Part shown: positions 27,844 to 35,087 of the stretch, piece after piece
Layout: every line of letters starts with the position of its first letter
How positions within the stretch are numbered: position 1 is the first letter of the stretch
Notes under the pieces: generated by a model
The model's database searches: none
Told to the model about the DNA's origin: nothing
Seen by the model: the letters and a program-made list of their open reading frames with translations, nothing else
Source of the DNA: CAISCU01 sp051861545
Lineage (GTDB): Bacteria > Bacteroidota > Bacteroidia > UKL13-3
NCBI GenBank assembly: GCA_051861545.1
Contig: JBIMKP010000009.1
Coordinates: 1 to 64,000 of the forward strand
DNA length: 64,000 bases
Reading direction: 5' to 3'
Made by a program: the position numbers and the translations under genes

Positions 27844-28746
27844 TTGAGAATATTTATAACATTAAGCTTCATTTTATTTCAATTAGTTTCTAATGGTCAG
27901 GCTAAGCTTGAATCAAAAAAACTAATTAGCCTTAGACAAATTCCTTACTGGAAAAACATTTCAAAAAACGATACCCTCTTAGACACTTACCTTGACAGTT
28001 TAAATTTCTATTTTATTAAATATAGAAGTGACTCCTTATTAATCAATGGTTTTACCATTGAGCCCAAATTCGGAATTAAATCTCCTACAGTTATTTTAAA
28101 TCGTGGTGGAAATAGAGATTTTGGGGCATGGACAGTTGGTTCATTAATTGAATGGGGCTCTCCAATTGCAAGAGCGGGATATATAATAATTGCAAGCCAA
28201 TATAGGGGAAATTCAGGCAGCATGGGCAAAGATGAATTTGGTGGAGATGACGTAAATGACGTACTAAACCTTATTCCAATTATTAAAGAAATACCACAAT
28301 CTGATACATCAAGAATTGGAATGTATGGTTGGTCGAGAGGTGGCATAATGAATTACATTGTATTAACTAAGACAGACAAAATAAAAACTGCAATTATTGG
28401 CGGTGCTCCAACAGACTTAATAAAGGAACTTGAACGAAGGCCAGAAATGGAAAAAGTTTATGAAGAGCTAATTCCAAATTACACAACGAATAAAGTAATT
28501 GAATTAGAAAAACGCTCGGCAATGTTTTGGACTGATAAACTATGCAAAACGAGTACATATCTTATTTTACATGGTAAAAACGACCTTCGGGTTGATTATT
28601 CACAGGCTATTGATATTGAAAAAAAACTTAGGGCAAATAATTTAAAAACATCTATCAAAATTTTTGATGGTGATGACCATGTTTTAAGCCAAAATAAAAT
28701 AGAGAAAAACCGAGTTGTCTTAGAGTGGCTAAAACAAAACTTATAA
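27844..28746 (+). CDS. Exported alpha/beta hydrolase, S9 prolyl-oligopeptidase type
   Basis: The 300-residue precursor starts with TTG. The next in-frame Met is near residue 127, and only the TTG start retains the signal peptide RIFITLSFILFQLVSNGQA. The fold is an S9-like hydrolase with the nucleophile in YGWSRGG (Ser164), Asp247 in GKNDLRVDY and His279 in GDDHVL. No beta-propeller domain is present. The substrate is likely a peptide or ester in the periplasm or outside the cell; family membership does not settle which. Confidence 0.85.
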   Translation: MRIFITLSFILFQLVSNGQAKLESKKLISLRQIPYWKNISKNDTLLDTYLDSLNFYFIKYRSDSLLINGFTIEPKFGIKSPTVILNRGGNRDFGAWTVGSLIEWGSPIARAGYIIIASQYRGNSGSMGKDEFGGDDVNDVLNLIPIIKEIPQSDTSRIGMYGWSRGGIMNYIVLTKTDKIKTAIIGGAPTDLIKELERRPEMEKVYEELIPNYTTNKVIELEKRSAMFWTDKLCKTSTYLILHGKNDLRVDYSQAIDIEKKLRANNLKTSIKIFDGDDHVLSQNKIEKNRVVLEWLKQNL

Positions 28747-28904
28747 TTATTAGAGAATCCAAAACGGACTAAAAACAAATTGGCAGTCCAATGCAACGCA
28801 GATAAATTTATAGTTGATGGAAATTTGGCTAATCGCAATCATATTTGCGCTAATAGGTACCAGCTTCTTTCAGCTATCAACCAATTTATATTCTAGTATG
28901 CAGC

Positions 28905-30293
28905 CTAATTTTGGACAGAAAGCTTTTTGTAATAAACTTTTTTGTCGGAATAAATTAATAAAATATAATTACCATTAGCCAAAACTGAAACGTCAATTTT
29001 AGGCTCCTTTTCTGGTAATTCTCGTTTATAAACAATATTCCCCATTGAATTTAAAAGCATTAAACTATCGATTTCTAGAGGTGTTTTTATATGCAATTGA
29101 TGAATGGCAGGATTAGGAAATATTTTAATTTGAGTGCTTTCCATTAAATCATCAATACCATTTAATATCAAAGGATATAAAAAATTAAACCCTGCTGAAA
29201 ATTCTCTTTTCCAAAACCATTCACTATGCGCACCATCAGCTTTTACTATTAAAAAACGTGCACTTGAATCTAAACCTTTTGCTATTAATAAAGAGTCCAT
29301 TCTTTTCATATCAGGAACCATATTTTTACTTTCGTTTGCCCCAGATACATTATATACCTTTAATCCTTTGTTTATAGAAGCATTTTTCACATAAGAAAAA
29401 AGAGAATCACTAAACCAAAATGCTGGCGAAAAAATCCCTAGTTTACCATATACATTAGGGTATTTAGCTACAGTATACATCGAAATTACTGCACCCATTG
29501 AACTTCCAGCAATTCCAGTATTCACGAATTCAGGTTTAGTTCTATACAATGAATCTATATAAGGTTTTAAAGTTAAAGTAATAAAATCTGCATATTCGTC
29601 GCCCTCTCCCCCACCGTACTGTGGATTTACATAAGGCGAATATTCATTAATCCTTTTTGAACCTCCATTATCAACTGCCACAACAATTGCTGTTGACAAT
29701 CCTATTTTTTCTCTATCAGTTAAGGTTTCATCAACACCCCATTCACCGGCAAACGCAGTTAAATTATCAAAAACATTTTGACCATCGTGCATATACAAAA
29801 CAGGATAGGTTTTTGTTGAAGTTTGATAATCGCTCGGAAGATAAATCCATATCTTACGTTTACGATTTAATTGAGGCATAAAAAATGTATCTGATATAAT
29901 TCTAACATTTTTATTCGCAGTAGAACTTGGTCCTCCACCTTGTTTTAAGTCTTCCCATCCAGCTATATTACAATTTAAAACACCATTTGTTGAATAGTTA
30001 AAATTACGATTAGGAATATAGGCACCACTTGCAGAACCTTCAACAGTTTCCCAAGAACCTCTTGTAAACTTAAACTGAGCTGAGCCACTTGCAGCAGGAA
30101 GTGTAATTTGTGGAACTCCTGCAATTTCTTTTAAAATGAAAGCTGAATCATTTGCCTTCCAGTTATTGAAAGAACCAGCAGCAAATATTGTTGAACCAAC
30201 AGGTGTATTACTAGGCAATGAATTTACTTTTATTGTAAATTGTGCATTCAAACAAAACGGAAACAAAAAAGTGATTAGAAGAAATTTTCTCAT
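28905..30293 (-). CDS. Secreted esterase with T9SS sorting domain
   Basis: From the ATG at 30293 it has 462 residues: a signal peptide (MRKFLLITFLFPFCLNA), then an N-terminal beta-sandwich resembling a starch-binding/CBM48-like module (IFAAGSFNNWKANDS). A putative esterase domain (PF00756 class, as in enterochelin esterases and feruloyl esterases) follows, with YLPSDYQTSTKTYPVLYMHDGQ and nucleophile elbow GSSMGAV. The C-terminal type A sorting domain reads IKIFPNPAIHQLHI ... NGNYILLIYSD. A TTG at 30329 would add residues before the signal peptide and is rejected. It is likely exported to the surface through the T9SS. Confidence 0.9.
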   Translation of the reverse strand: MRKFLLITFLFPFCLNAQFTIKVNSLPSNTPVGSTIFAAGSFNNWKANDSAFILKEIAGVPQITLPAASGSAQFKFTRGSWETVEGSASGAYIPNRNFNYSTNGVLNCNIAGWEDLKQGGGPSSTANKNVRIISDTFFMPQLNRKRKIWIYLPSDYQTSTKTYPVLYMHDGQNVFDNLTAFAGEWGVDETLTDREKIGLSTAIVVAVDNGGSKRINEYSPYVNPQYGGGEGDEYADFITLTLKPYIDSLYRTKPEFVNTGIAGSSMGAVISMYTVAKYPNVYGKLGIFSPAFWFSDSLFSYVKNASINKGLKVYNVSGANESKNMVPDMKRMDSLLIAKGLDSSARFLIVKADGAHSEWFWKREFSAGFNFLYPLILNGIDDLMESTQIKIFPNPAIHQLHIKTPLEIDSLMLLNSMGNIVYKRELPEKEPKIDVSVLANGNYILLIYSDKKVYYKKLSVQN

Positions 30294-30328
30294 AAGCAAA
30301 ACTAATTGATACTTGATACATTTGTACA

Positions 30329-30868
30329 ATGTTTACTAAAACGATAATTTTTCTTACAATATTATTAATGCCTTTAATTCAGATTGAATTAAAAAATAAT
30401 AAAGGAGAAAAAACTAGGATAAAAAACTTTGAAAACTATGAAGCAACAGTTTTATGGTTTATATCGCCAGAATGTCCTTTATGTCAGAATTATACATTAA
30501 CTATAAAAAAATTACAAGAGAAGTTTGGGCAAAAAGTTCGATTTATTGCTATTGTAAGTGGAAAGGACTTTAGCATTAAGGACCTCGAAAACTTTAAAAG
30601 GGAATATAAAATGAATATTGAAGTCCTTTTTGATGAAGAAAAAAAATTAGTAAAACATTTGGGTGCAAGTATTACACCTGAAGTTTTTGTGTATGACAAA
30701 AAAAGTAAATTAGTTTATAGTGGCAGAATTGACAATTGGGCATATGCACCGGGTAAAACACGCACAGTAATTACAAAACATGAACTATCAGATGTGCTTC
30801 AAAAATTAAATGATGGAAAGATTGTACCATTTCATAAAACCCAAGCAGTAGGATGTTTCATAGAATAA
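30329..30868 (+). CDS. Thioredoxin-fold redoxin protein
   Basis: The 179-residue protein begins with a hydrophobic segment (about 3-17) serving as a signal anchor or signal peptide. A thioredoxin/peroxiredoxin-like domain follows, with Cys49-Pro-Leu-Cys52 (SPECPLC) and the cis-Pro region ASITPEVFVYD. It is probably periplasmic. It overlaps the next gene (cytochrome c/copper monooxygenase) by 16 bases. In other bacteria these two modules often occur in a single polypeptide, so a joint function is likely. Confidence 0.88.
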   Translation: MFTKTIIFLTILLMPLIQIELKNNKGEKTRIKNFENYEATVLWFISPECPLCQNYTLTIKKLQEKFGQKVRFIAIVSGKDFSIKDLENFKREYKMNIEVLFDEEKKLVKHLGASITPEVFVYDKKSKLVYSGRIDNWAYAPGKTRTVITKHELSDVLQKLNDGKIVPFHKTQAVGCFIE

Positions 30869-32196
30869 TACCATTTATAATTGCCTTATTAGGATTTATA
30901 TCTTGCCATGAAACAAAAAATGAAAATCCTGATTTTGCCAAGGATATAGCACCTATTATACGAAAAAACTGTAGTAAATGTCATGTTGATGGTGGTGCAG
31001 GCCCGTTTAATCTGGTAAATTATGAAGATGTAGCAAGTAAAGGAAAACTAATTGCATACGTTACCGAAAACAAAATAATGCCACCATGGCCAGCTGATCC
31101 AGAGTACACACATTTTGCTGGTGAAACAGTTTTAAGTAACGAAGAAATTTCTTTAATTAAAAAATGGGTAGAACAAGGCCTTATTCCTGGAGATACAGCA
31201 AATCTTGAACCTTATAAAAAACCAGAAAACAAATTGGATTTAGGTAAAGCTGGAATGACTGTTTATCTACCAAAGCCGTTTTTAATTCCTGGAGATAATA
31301 CTGATAGATTTTATGTGGTGAAATTCCCTATTGAATTACCTTATGATACCTTTATCAGAGCTGTTGAATTTGTTCCGCATAAAAAGAAACTGGTTCATCA
31401 TATGAATGCTCATTTGATAAATTATGAGGATGGAAAAAAGTCGAATCTACATAAAGGTCCTTATTGGATTAATCAAGATCAAAGTGAAAGTGTGAGGATT
31501 CATAAAGACTTAGATTTATTAAATGATGATGGTAGTTACCCCGAAATGACACCTTCAGTAAGTAATTATTTACCGGGTTCACAATTTAGCTTTTACCCAC
31601 ATGGCATAGGTGGATTTAGAATCAAGAAAAAATCGGCTTTGTATTTAAACGATATTCATTTTGGTCCATCAGCAAAAGAAGAATTTGACTCTTCTTATTT
31701 TAAACTTTATTTTGGAAAAGGACCAGCAGAAAGACCTGTTTCAGAATTTCAGATAGGAACATTGGGATTAAGTCCTGTTGTACCTCAATTAATTATACCT
31801 GCTAATGAAAAGAAAACATTTCATATCAAATTTACTGTACCTCAAGATATTTCATTATTAAGTATTGTTCCTCATATGCATTTAATAGGTAAGAAGTTTC
31901 TAGCTTATGCAATCAAACCAAGTGGAGATACAATAAGGCTAATTAGAATTAATAATTGGGATTTTAGGTGGCAGTATTTTTATCAACCTAAAAAAATGCT
32001 ATTTGTACCTAGAGGTAGCGTGATTTATGTAGTAGGAGATTATGACAATACTACAGACAATCCAAATAATCCATTTGATCCACCAAGAGAAATATCAGAG
32101 AAAAATGGAAGTATGAAAACTACTGATGAAATGTTTCAATTAATTTTAACCTATGTTCCTTATCAAAAAGGAGATGAAGAAAAGAGTCTTGAATAA
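30853..32196 (+). CDS. Lipoprotein with cytochrome c and copper monooxygenase-like domains
   Basis: This is a 447-residue protein with a lipobox (LLGFISC, Cys18). A heme-binding CSKCH (Cys40, Cys43, His44) is followed by a candidate axial Met76 in IMPPWPADP. The C-terminal two-thirds resembles copper type II ascorbate-dependent monooxygenases. VHHMNAH (His182, His183, His187) and VPHMHLIG (about residue 340) supply the likely copper ligands. The heme could deliver electrons to the copper site. The substrate is unknown. It overlaps the redoxin gene in another frame. Confidence 0.85.
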   Translation: MFHRIIPFIIALLGFISCHETKNENPDFAKDIAPIIRKNCSKCHVDGGAGPFNLVNYEDVASKGKLIAYVTENKIMPPWPADPEYTHFAGETVLSNEEISLIKKWVEQGLIPGDTANLEPYKKPENKLDLGKAGMTVYLPKPFLIPGDNTDRFYVVKFPIELPYDTFIRAVEFVPHKKKLVHHMNAHLINYEDGKKSNLHKGPYWINQDQSESVRIHKDLDLLNDDGSYPEMTPSVSNYLPGSQFSFYPHGIGGFRIKKKSALYLNDIHFGPSAKEEFDSSYFKLYFGKGPAERPVSEFQIGTLGLSPVVPQLIIPANEKKTFHIKFTVPQDISLLSIVPHMHLIGKKFLAYAIKPSGDTIRLIRINNWDFRWQYFYQPKKMLFVPRGSVIYVVGDYDNTTDNPNNPFDPPREISEKNGSMKTTDEMFQLILTYVPYQKGDEEKSLE

Positions 32197-32228
32197 AAAA
32201 AGCTGCATGTTATTGCAGCTTTTTTTTT
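32195..32228. terminator. Bidirectional intrinsic terminator
   Basis: The stem agctgca/tgcagct has a 6-base loop and is flanked by A7 and T9. It serves both the monooxygenase gene and the convergent bacilliredoxin gene. Confidence 0.9.
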
Positions 32229-32242
32229 AATGACAAAAATTA

Positions 32243-32662
32243 TTAACAATATTCATTGAAAGCAGCTTGTAAATGATCTGAAATCATTTGAGCACTGCGT
32301 CCTTCAATCATGTGTCTTTCAACAAAATGAACCAATTCACCATCTTTAAACAAAGCAATAGAAGGTGAAGAAGGAGGATAAGGAAGAGTAAATTCACGTG
32401 CTTTTGCAACTGCATCAACTTCTTGACCAGCAAAAACAGTTAACAACTCAGTAGGTTTTTTATCTGATTTACCAACTGCATCTATAACACCTGGGCGACA
32501 AGTACCAGCAGCACAGCCACAAACAGAATTAAAAACCAATAATTGAGTACCAGCCTTTTTACTTAAAGCCTCTTCTACTTGAGAAGCGTTTAACAAAGAT
32601 GTGAAGCCAACATTTTCTAATTGTTGTTTCATCGGAGTAACTAACATTTCAGGATATGCCAT
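32243..32662 (-). CDS. Bacilliredoxin (BrxA/BrxB, YphP family)
   Basis: This 139-residue thioredoxin-fold protein carries the characteristic CGC active site (Cys48-Gly-Cys50 in NSVCGCAAGTCRPG), plus Cys55. In Firmicutes such proteins remove bacillithiol from S-thiolated proteins. In Bacteroidota the thiol cofactor may also be bacillithiol, but that is inference. It is divergent from ahcY, and a redox role next to the SAM cycle is plausible but unproven. Confidence 0.92.
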   Translation of the reverse strand: MAYPEMLVTPMKQQLENVGFTSLLNASQVEEALSKKAGTQLLVFNSVCGCAAGTCRPGVIDAVGKSDKKPTELLTVFAGQEVDAVAKAREFTLPYPPSSPSIALFKDGELVHFVERHMIEGRSAQMISDHLQAAFNEYC

Positions 32663-32730
32663 AATTGAAATTATTATATGATTAAAATAGTGAATACAAA
32701 GAATGAAAAACTAGATGAACTCTTCAAGCA

Positions 32731-32764
32731 TCAGGCCAAAAAAAATTGCCTGAAACATTGTCAG
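32731..32764 (+). other. Two mutually exclusive small hairpins upstream of ahcY
   Basis: tcaggc (32731-32736) can pair with gcctga (32748-32753). The ctga of that arm (32750-32753) can pair instead with tcag (32761-32764). Both stems are short, and the element lies about 100 bases before the ahcY ATG. I do not recognise a known SAM or SAH riboswitch. Confidence 0.25.
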
Positions 32765-32830
32765 ACCTAAAATTTTACAAATGGATTTTAAAAATACTCA
32801 AGTTTATTTTTATAATCAATTGAATACACA

Positions 32831-32838
32831 TAATTTTG
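32831..32838 (+). promoter_or_regulatory. Probable -7 promoter box for ahcY
   Basis: TAATTTTG matches TAnnTTTG, 21 bases before the ahcY ATG; the -33 region is a weak TTTA. If used, transcription starts downstream of the hairpins at 32731-32764. Confidence 0.45.
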
Positions 32839-32859
32839 AAGTAATTTAATAAAATAAAC

Positions 32860-34173
32860 ATGTCAGAAGCAAAAACACAACTGCCTTACAAAGTAAAGGA
32901 CATTACACTATCGGAATGGGGTCGTAAAGAACTTCGTTTAGCAGAAGCAGAAATGCCGGGTTTAATGGCTATTCGTAAAGAATACGGACCTGCACAACCA
33001 CTTAAAGGTGCTCGTATTGCAGGATGTCTTCATATGACAATTCAAACAGGTGTTTTAATTGAAACATTAAAACATTTAGGAGCTGAGGTGACTTGGAGTT
33101 CATGTAATATTTTTTCTACCCAAGACCACGCTGCTGCTGCAATTGCTGCTGCAGGAATTCCTGTATATGCTTGGAAAGGTCAAAATGAAGAAGAATTTGA
33201 TTGGTGTATTGAACAAACATTATTTGCATTTGAAGGTGGCCAACCTTTGAATATGATTTTAGATGATGGTGGTGATTTAACCAATATGGTTTTAGATCGT
33301 TATCCTGAATTAGTTGGTGAAATCAAAGGATTATCTGAAGAAACAACTACAGGTGTTCACCGTTTATATGAGCGCATGAAAAAAGGTACTTTACCTCTTC
33401 CTGCTATCAATGTAAATGACTCAGTAACTAAATCAAAATTCGATAACAAATATGGTTGTAAAGAATCTTTGGTTGATGCAATTCGTCGTGCTACAGATAT
33501 TATGATGGCAGGTAAAGTTGCTGTTGTTGCTGGTTACGGTGATGTGGGTAAAGGTTCTGCTGAATCATTACGTGGTGCTGGTGCTCGTGTATTAGTTACA
33601 GAAATCGATCCAATTTGTGCACTTCAAGCTGCTATGGATGGTTTTGAAGTAGTAACTATGGAAGATGCTTGTTCTAGAGCAAACATATTTGTAACTGCTA
33701 CAGGAAATGTGAAAATCATTACTGACCGTCATTTCAAAGCAATGCGCGATAAATCTATCGTTTGTAATATTGGTCACTTTGATAATGAAATCGATATGGC
33801 TTGGATGAACAATACTTATGGTTCAACTAAGTTCACAGTTAAACCTCAAGTAGATGTTTACAATGTTGATGGAAATGAAATCATTGTTTTAGCTGAAGGT
33901 CGTTTAGTTAACTTAGGTTGTGCTATGGGTCACCCAAGTTTTGTAATGAGTAATTCATTCTCAAACCAAACTTTAGCTCAAATTGAATTATGGACAAACA
34001 CATCTGCTTATGAAAATAAAGTATATGTTTTACCTAAGCATTTAGACGAAAAAGTTGCTGCATTACATTTAGATCATATTGGTGCAAAATTGACTATTTT
34101 GGATACAGAGCAAGCTGATTATATCGGAGTTAAAGCTCAAGGTCCTTTCAAATCTGATATGTACCGTTACTAG
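32860..34173 (+). CDS. ahcY: Adenosylhomocysteinase
   Basis: This 437-residue NAD-dependent enzyme splits S-adenosylhomocysteine into adenosine and homocysteine, clearing the inhibitor of methyltransferases. Landmarks are GCLHMTIQTGVLIETL, LDDGGDLTN, the NAD-binding GYGDVGKGSAESL, and the C-terminal FKSDMYRY that completes the neighbouring subunit's NAD site. The length is standard for the bacterial form. A strong terminator follows. Confidence 0.97.
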   Translation: MSEAKTQLPYKVKDITLSEWGRKELRLAEAEMPGLMAIRKEYGPAQPLKGARIAGCLHMTIQTGVLIETLKHLGAEVTWSSCNIFSTQDHAAAAIAAAGIPVYAWKGQNEEEFDWCIEQTLFAFEGGQPLNMILDDGGDLTNMVLDRYPELVGEIKGLSEETTTGVHRLYERMKKGTLPLPAINVNDSVTKSKFDNKYGCKESLVDAIRRATDIMMAGKVAVVAGYGDVGKGSAESLRGAGARVLVTEIDPICALQAAMDGFEVVTMEDACSRANIFVTATGNVKIITDRHFKAMRDKSIVCNIGHFDNEIDMAWMNNTYGSTKFTVKPQVDVYNVDGNEIIVLAEGRLVNLGCAMGHPSFVMSNSFSNQTLAQIELWTNTSAYENKVYVLPKHLDEKVAALHLDHIGAKLTILDTEQADYIGVKAQGPFKSDMYRY

Positions 34174-34197
34174 TACTTGACGATTTCTTAATAATTT

Positions 34198-34230
34198 AAA
34201 GCCGACTTGTTAATTCAAGTCGGCTTTTCT
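34198..34230 (+). terminator. Intrinsic terminator after ahcY
   Basis: The stem aaagccgacttg/caagtcggcttt has a 6-base loop and a T-rich end. Confidence 0.9.
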
Positions 34231-34241
34231 ATTTTTATAAA

Positions 34242-34874
34242 ATGAAAAAATCAATCTTTCTAGGTTTAGGTATAGCAAGTTCATTAATTTTCTCATCGTG
34301 CTGTGATGAAAGAACACTTTATTGCAGTCCTGGTGATGAAGTAATAAAAAGTAGCTTACCTTATGTTGCTGGTCAAACATTAATATATCAATCAGAAACT
34401 GGTAAAAAGATTTATGTTGAATTGAATACAAAAGCCGGGAGCAAAGGTTATTCATATGAAACATCATGTAAAATCATGAAAAATGACAATGATGCTTGTG
34501 AACCTTCAGTATCTATTGCAGGAAAAGTAATTGATAGTTCTAATGTTTTTGGTGTTTACGACAGAATGTTTTTAGCAACACTCACCAAACGCCAATATGC
34601 AGAAGATAAAGAATTCTTTTCTTTTTCAGCTTTTGGGAATCACTCTAGCATTTGGTTTACTGACAATTTGAGTGAAAACAAAACTGCCAGCATTGATACT
34701 AAATTTTTCGTGCTTGAATCTGATTTTAAAACTCCTTATAAGCAATATCCACAAGTGATTACTTATTCATCAGAAGAGTTAAAAAAGAGAGAAAAAAATG
34801 TATTTGATACAAATGGTAAGTTGATTGCCTTTATCTCACCAAACGATGCTGAATGGTTTTATTTGGTTGAATAA
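34242..34874 (+). CDS. Lipoprotein of unknown function
   Basis: The 210-residue precursor has a lipobox (LIFSSC, about residue 19), followed by CDERTLYCSPGDE, a pair of cysteines near the N-terminus. The rest is polar and beta-rich with another Cys pair (TSCKIMKNDNDAC). I recognise no domain. It is placed between two terminators, so it is a monocistronic gene. Confidence 0.8.
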   Translation: MKKSIFLGLGIASSLIFSSCCDERTLYCSPGDEVIKSSLPYVAGQTLIYQSETGKKIYVELNTKAGSKGYSYETSCKIMKNDNDACEPSVSIAGKVIDSSNVFGVYDRMFLATLTKRQYAEDKEFFSFSAFGNHSSIWFTDNLSENKTASIDTKFFVLESDFKTPYKQYPQVITYSSEELKKREKNVFDTNGKLIAFISPNDAEWFYLVE

Positions 34875-34901
34875 TACTTATATTATACTATCATTTAAAA
34901 A

Positions 34902-34940
34902 CAAAAAAGGGAATTGATTTAGAGTCAATTCCCTTTTTTG
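34902..34940 (+). terminator. Intrinsic terminator after the lipoprotein gene
   Basis: The stem caaaaaagggaattga/tcaattcccttttttg has 16 paired bases and a 7-base loop. Confidence 0.9.
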
Positions 34941-35087
34941 TTTTTATAAACTAGTTAAGGCCAAATGAAAACCAATTTTACTTAACGCAGATTTTTATAG
35001 CAATTGTTTTTAAAACATTGCATTTAAATTATTAAAACACGGTCTAGTTGTTTGATAATATGTCCTGATAAAGATTTTCAGCAGGCC

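Noticed and set aside
30853..30868. Frameshift splitting a redoxin-cytochrome fusion
   Set aside because: The downstream gene has its own ATG and lipoprotein signal, so two genes are more likely.
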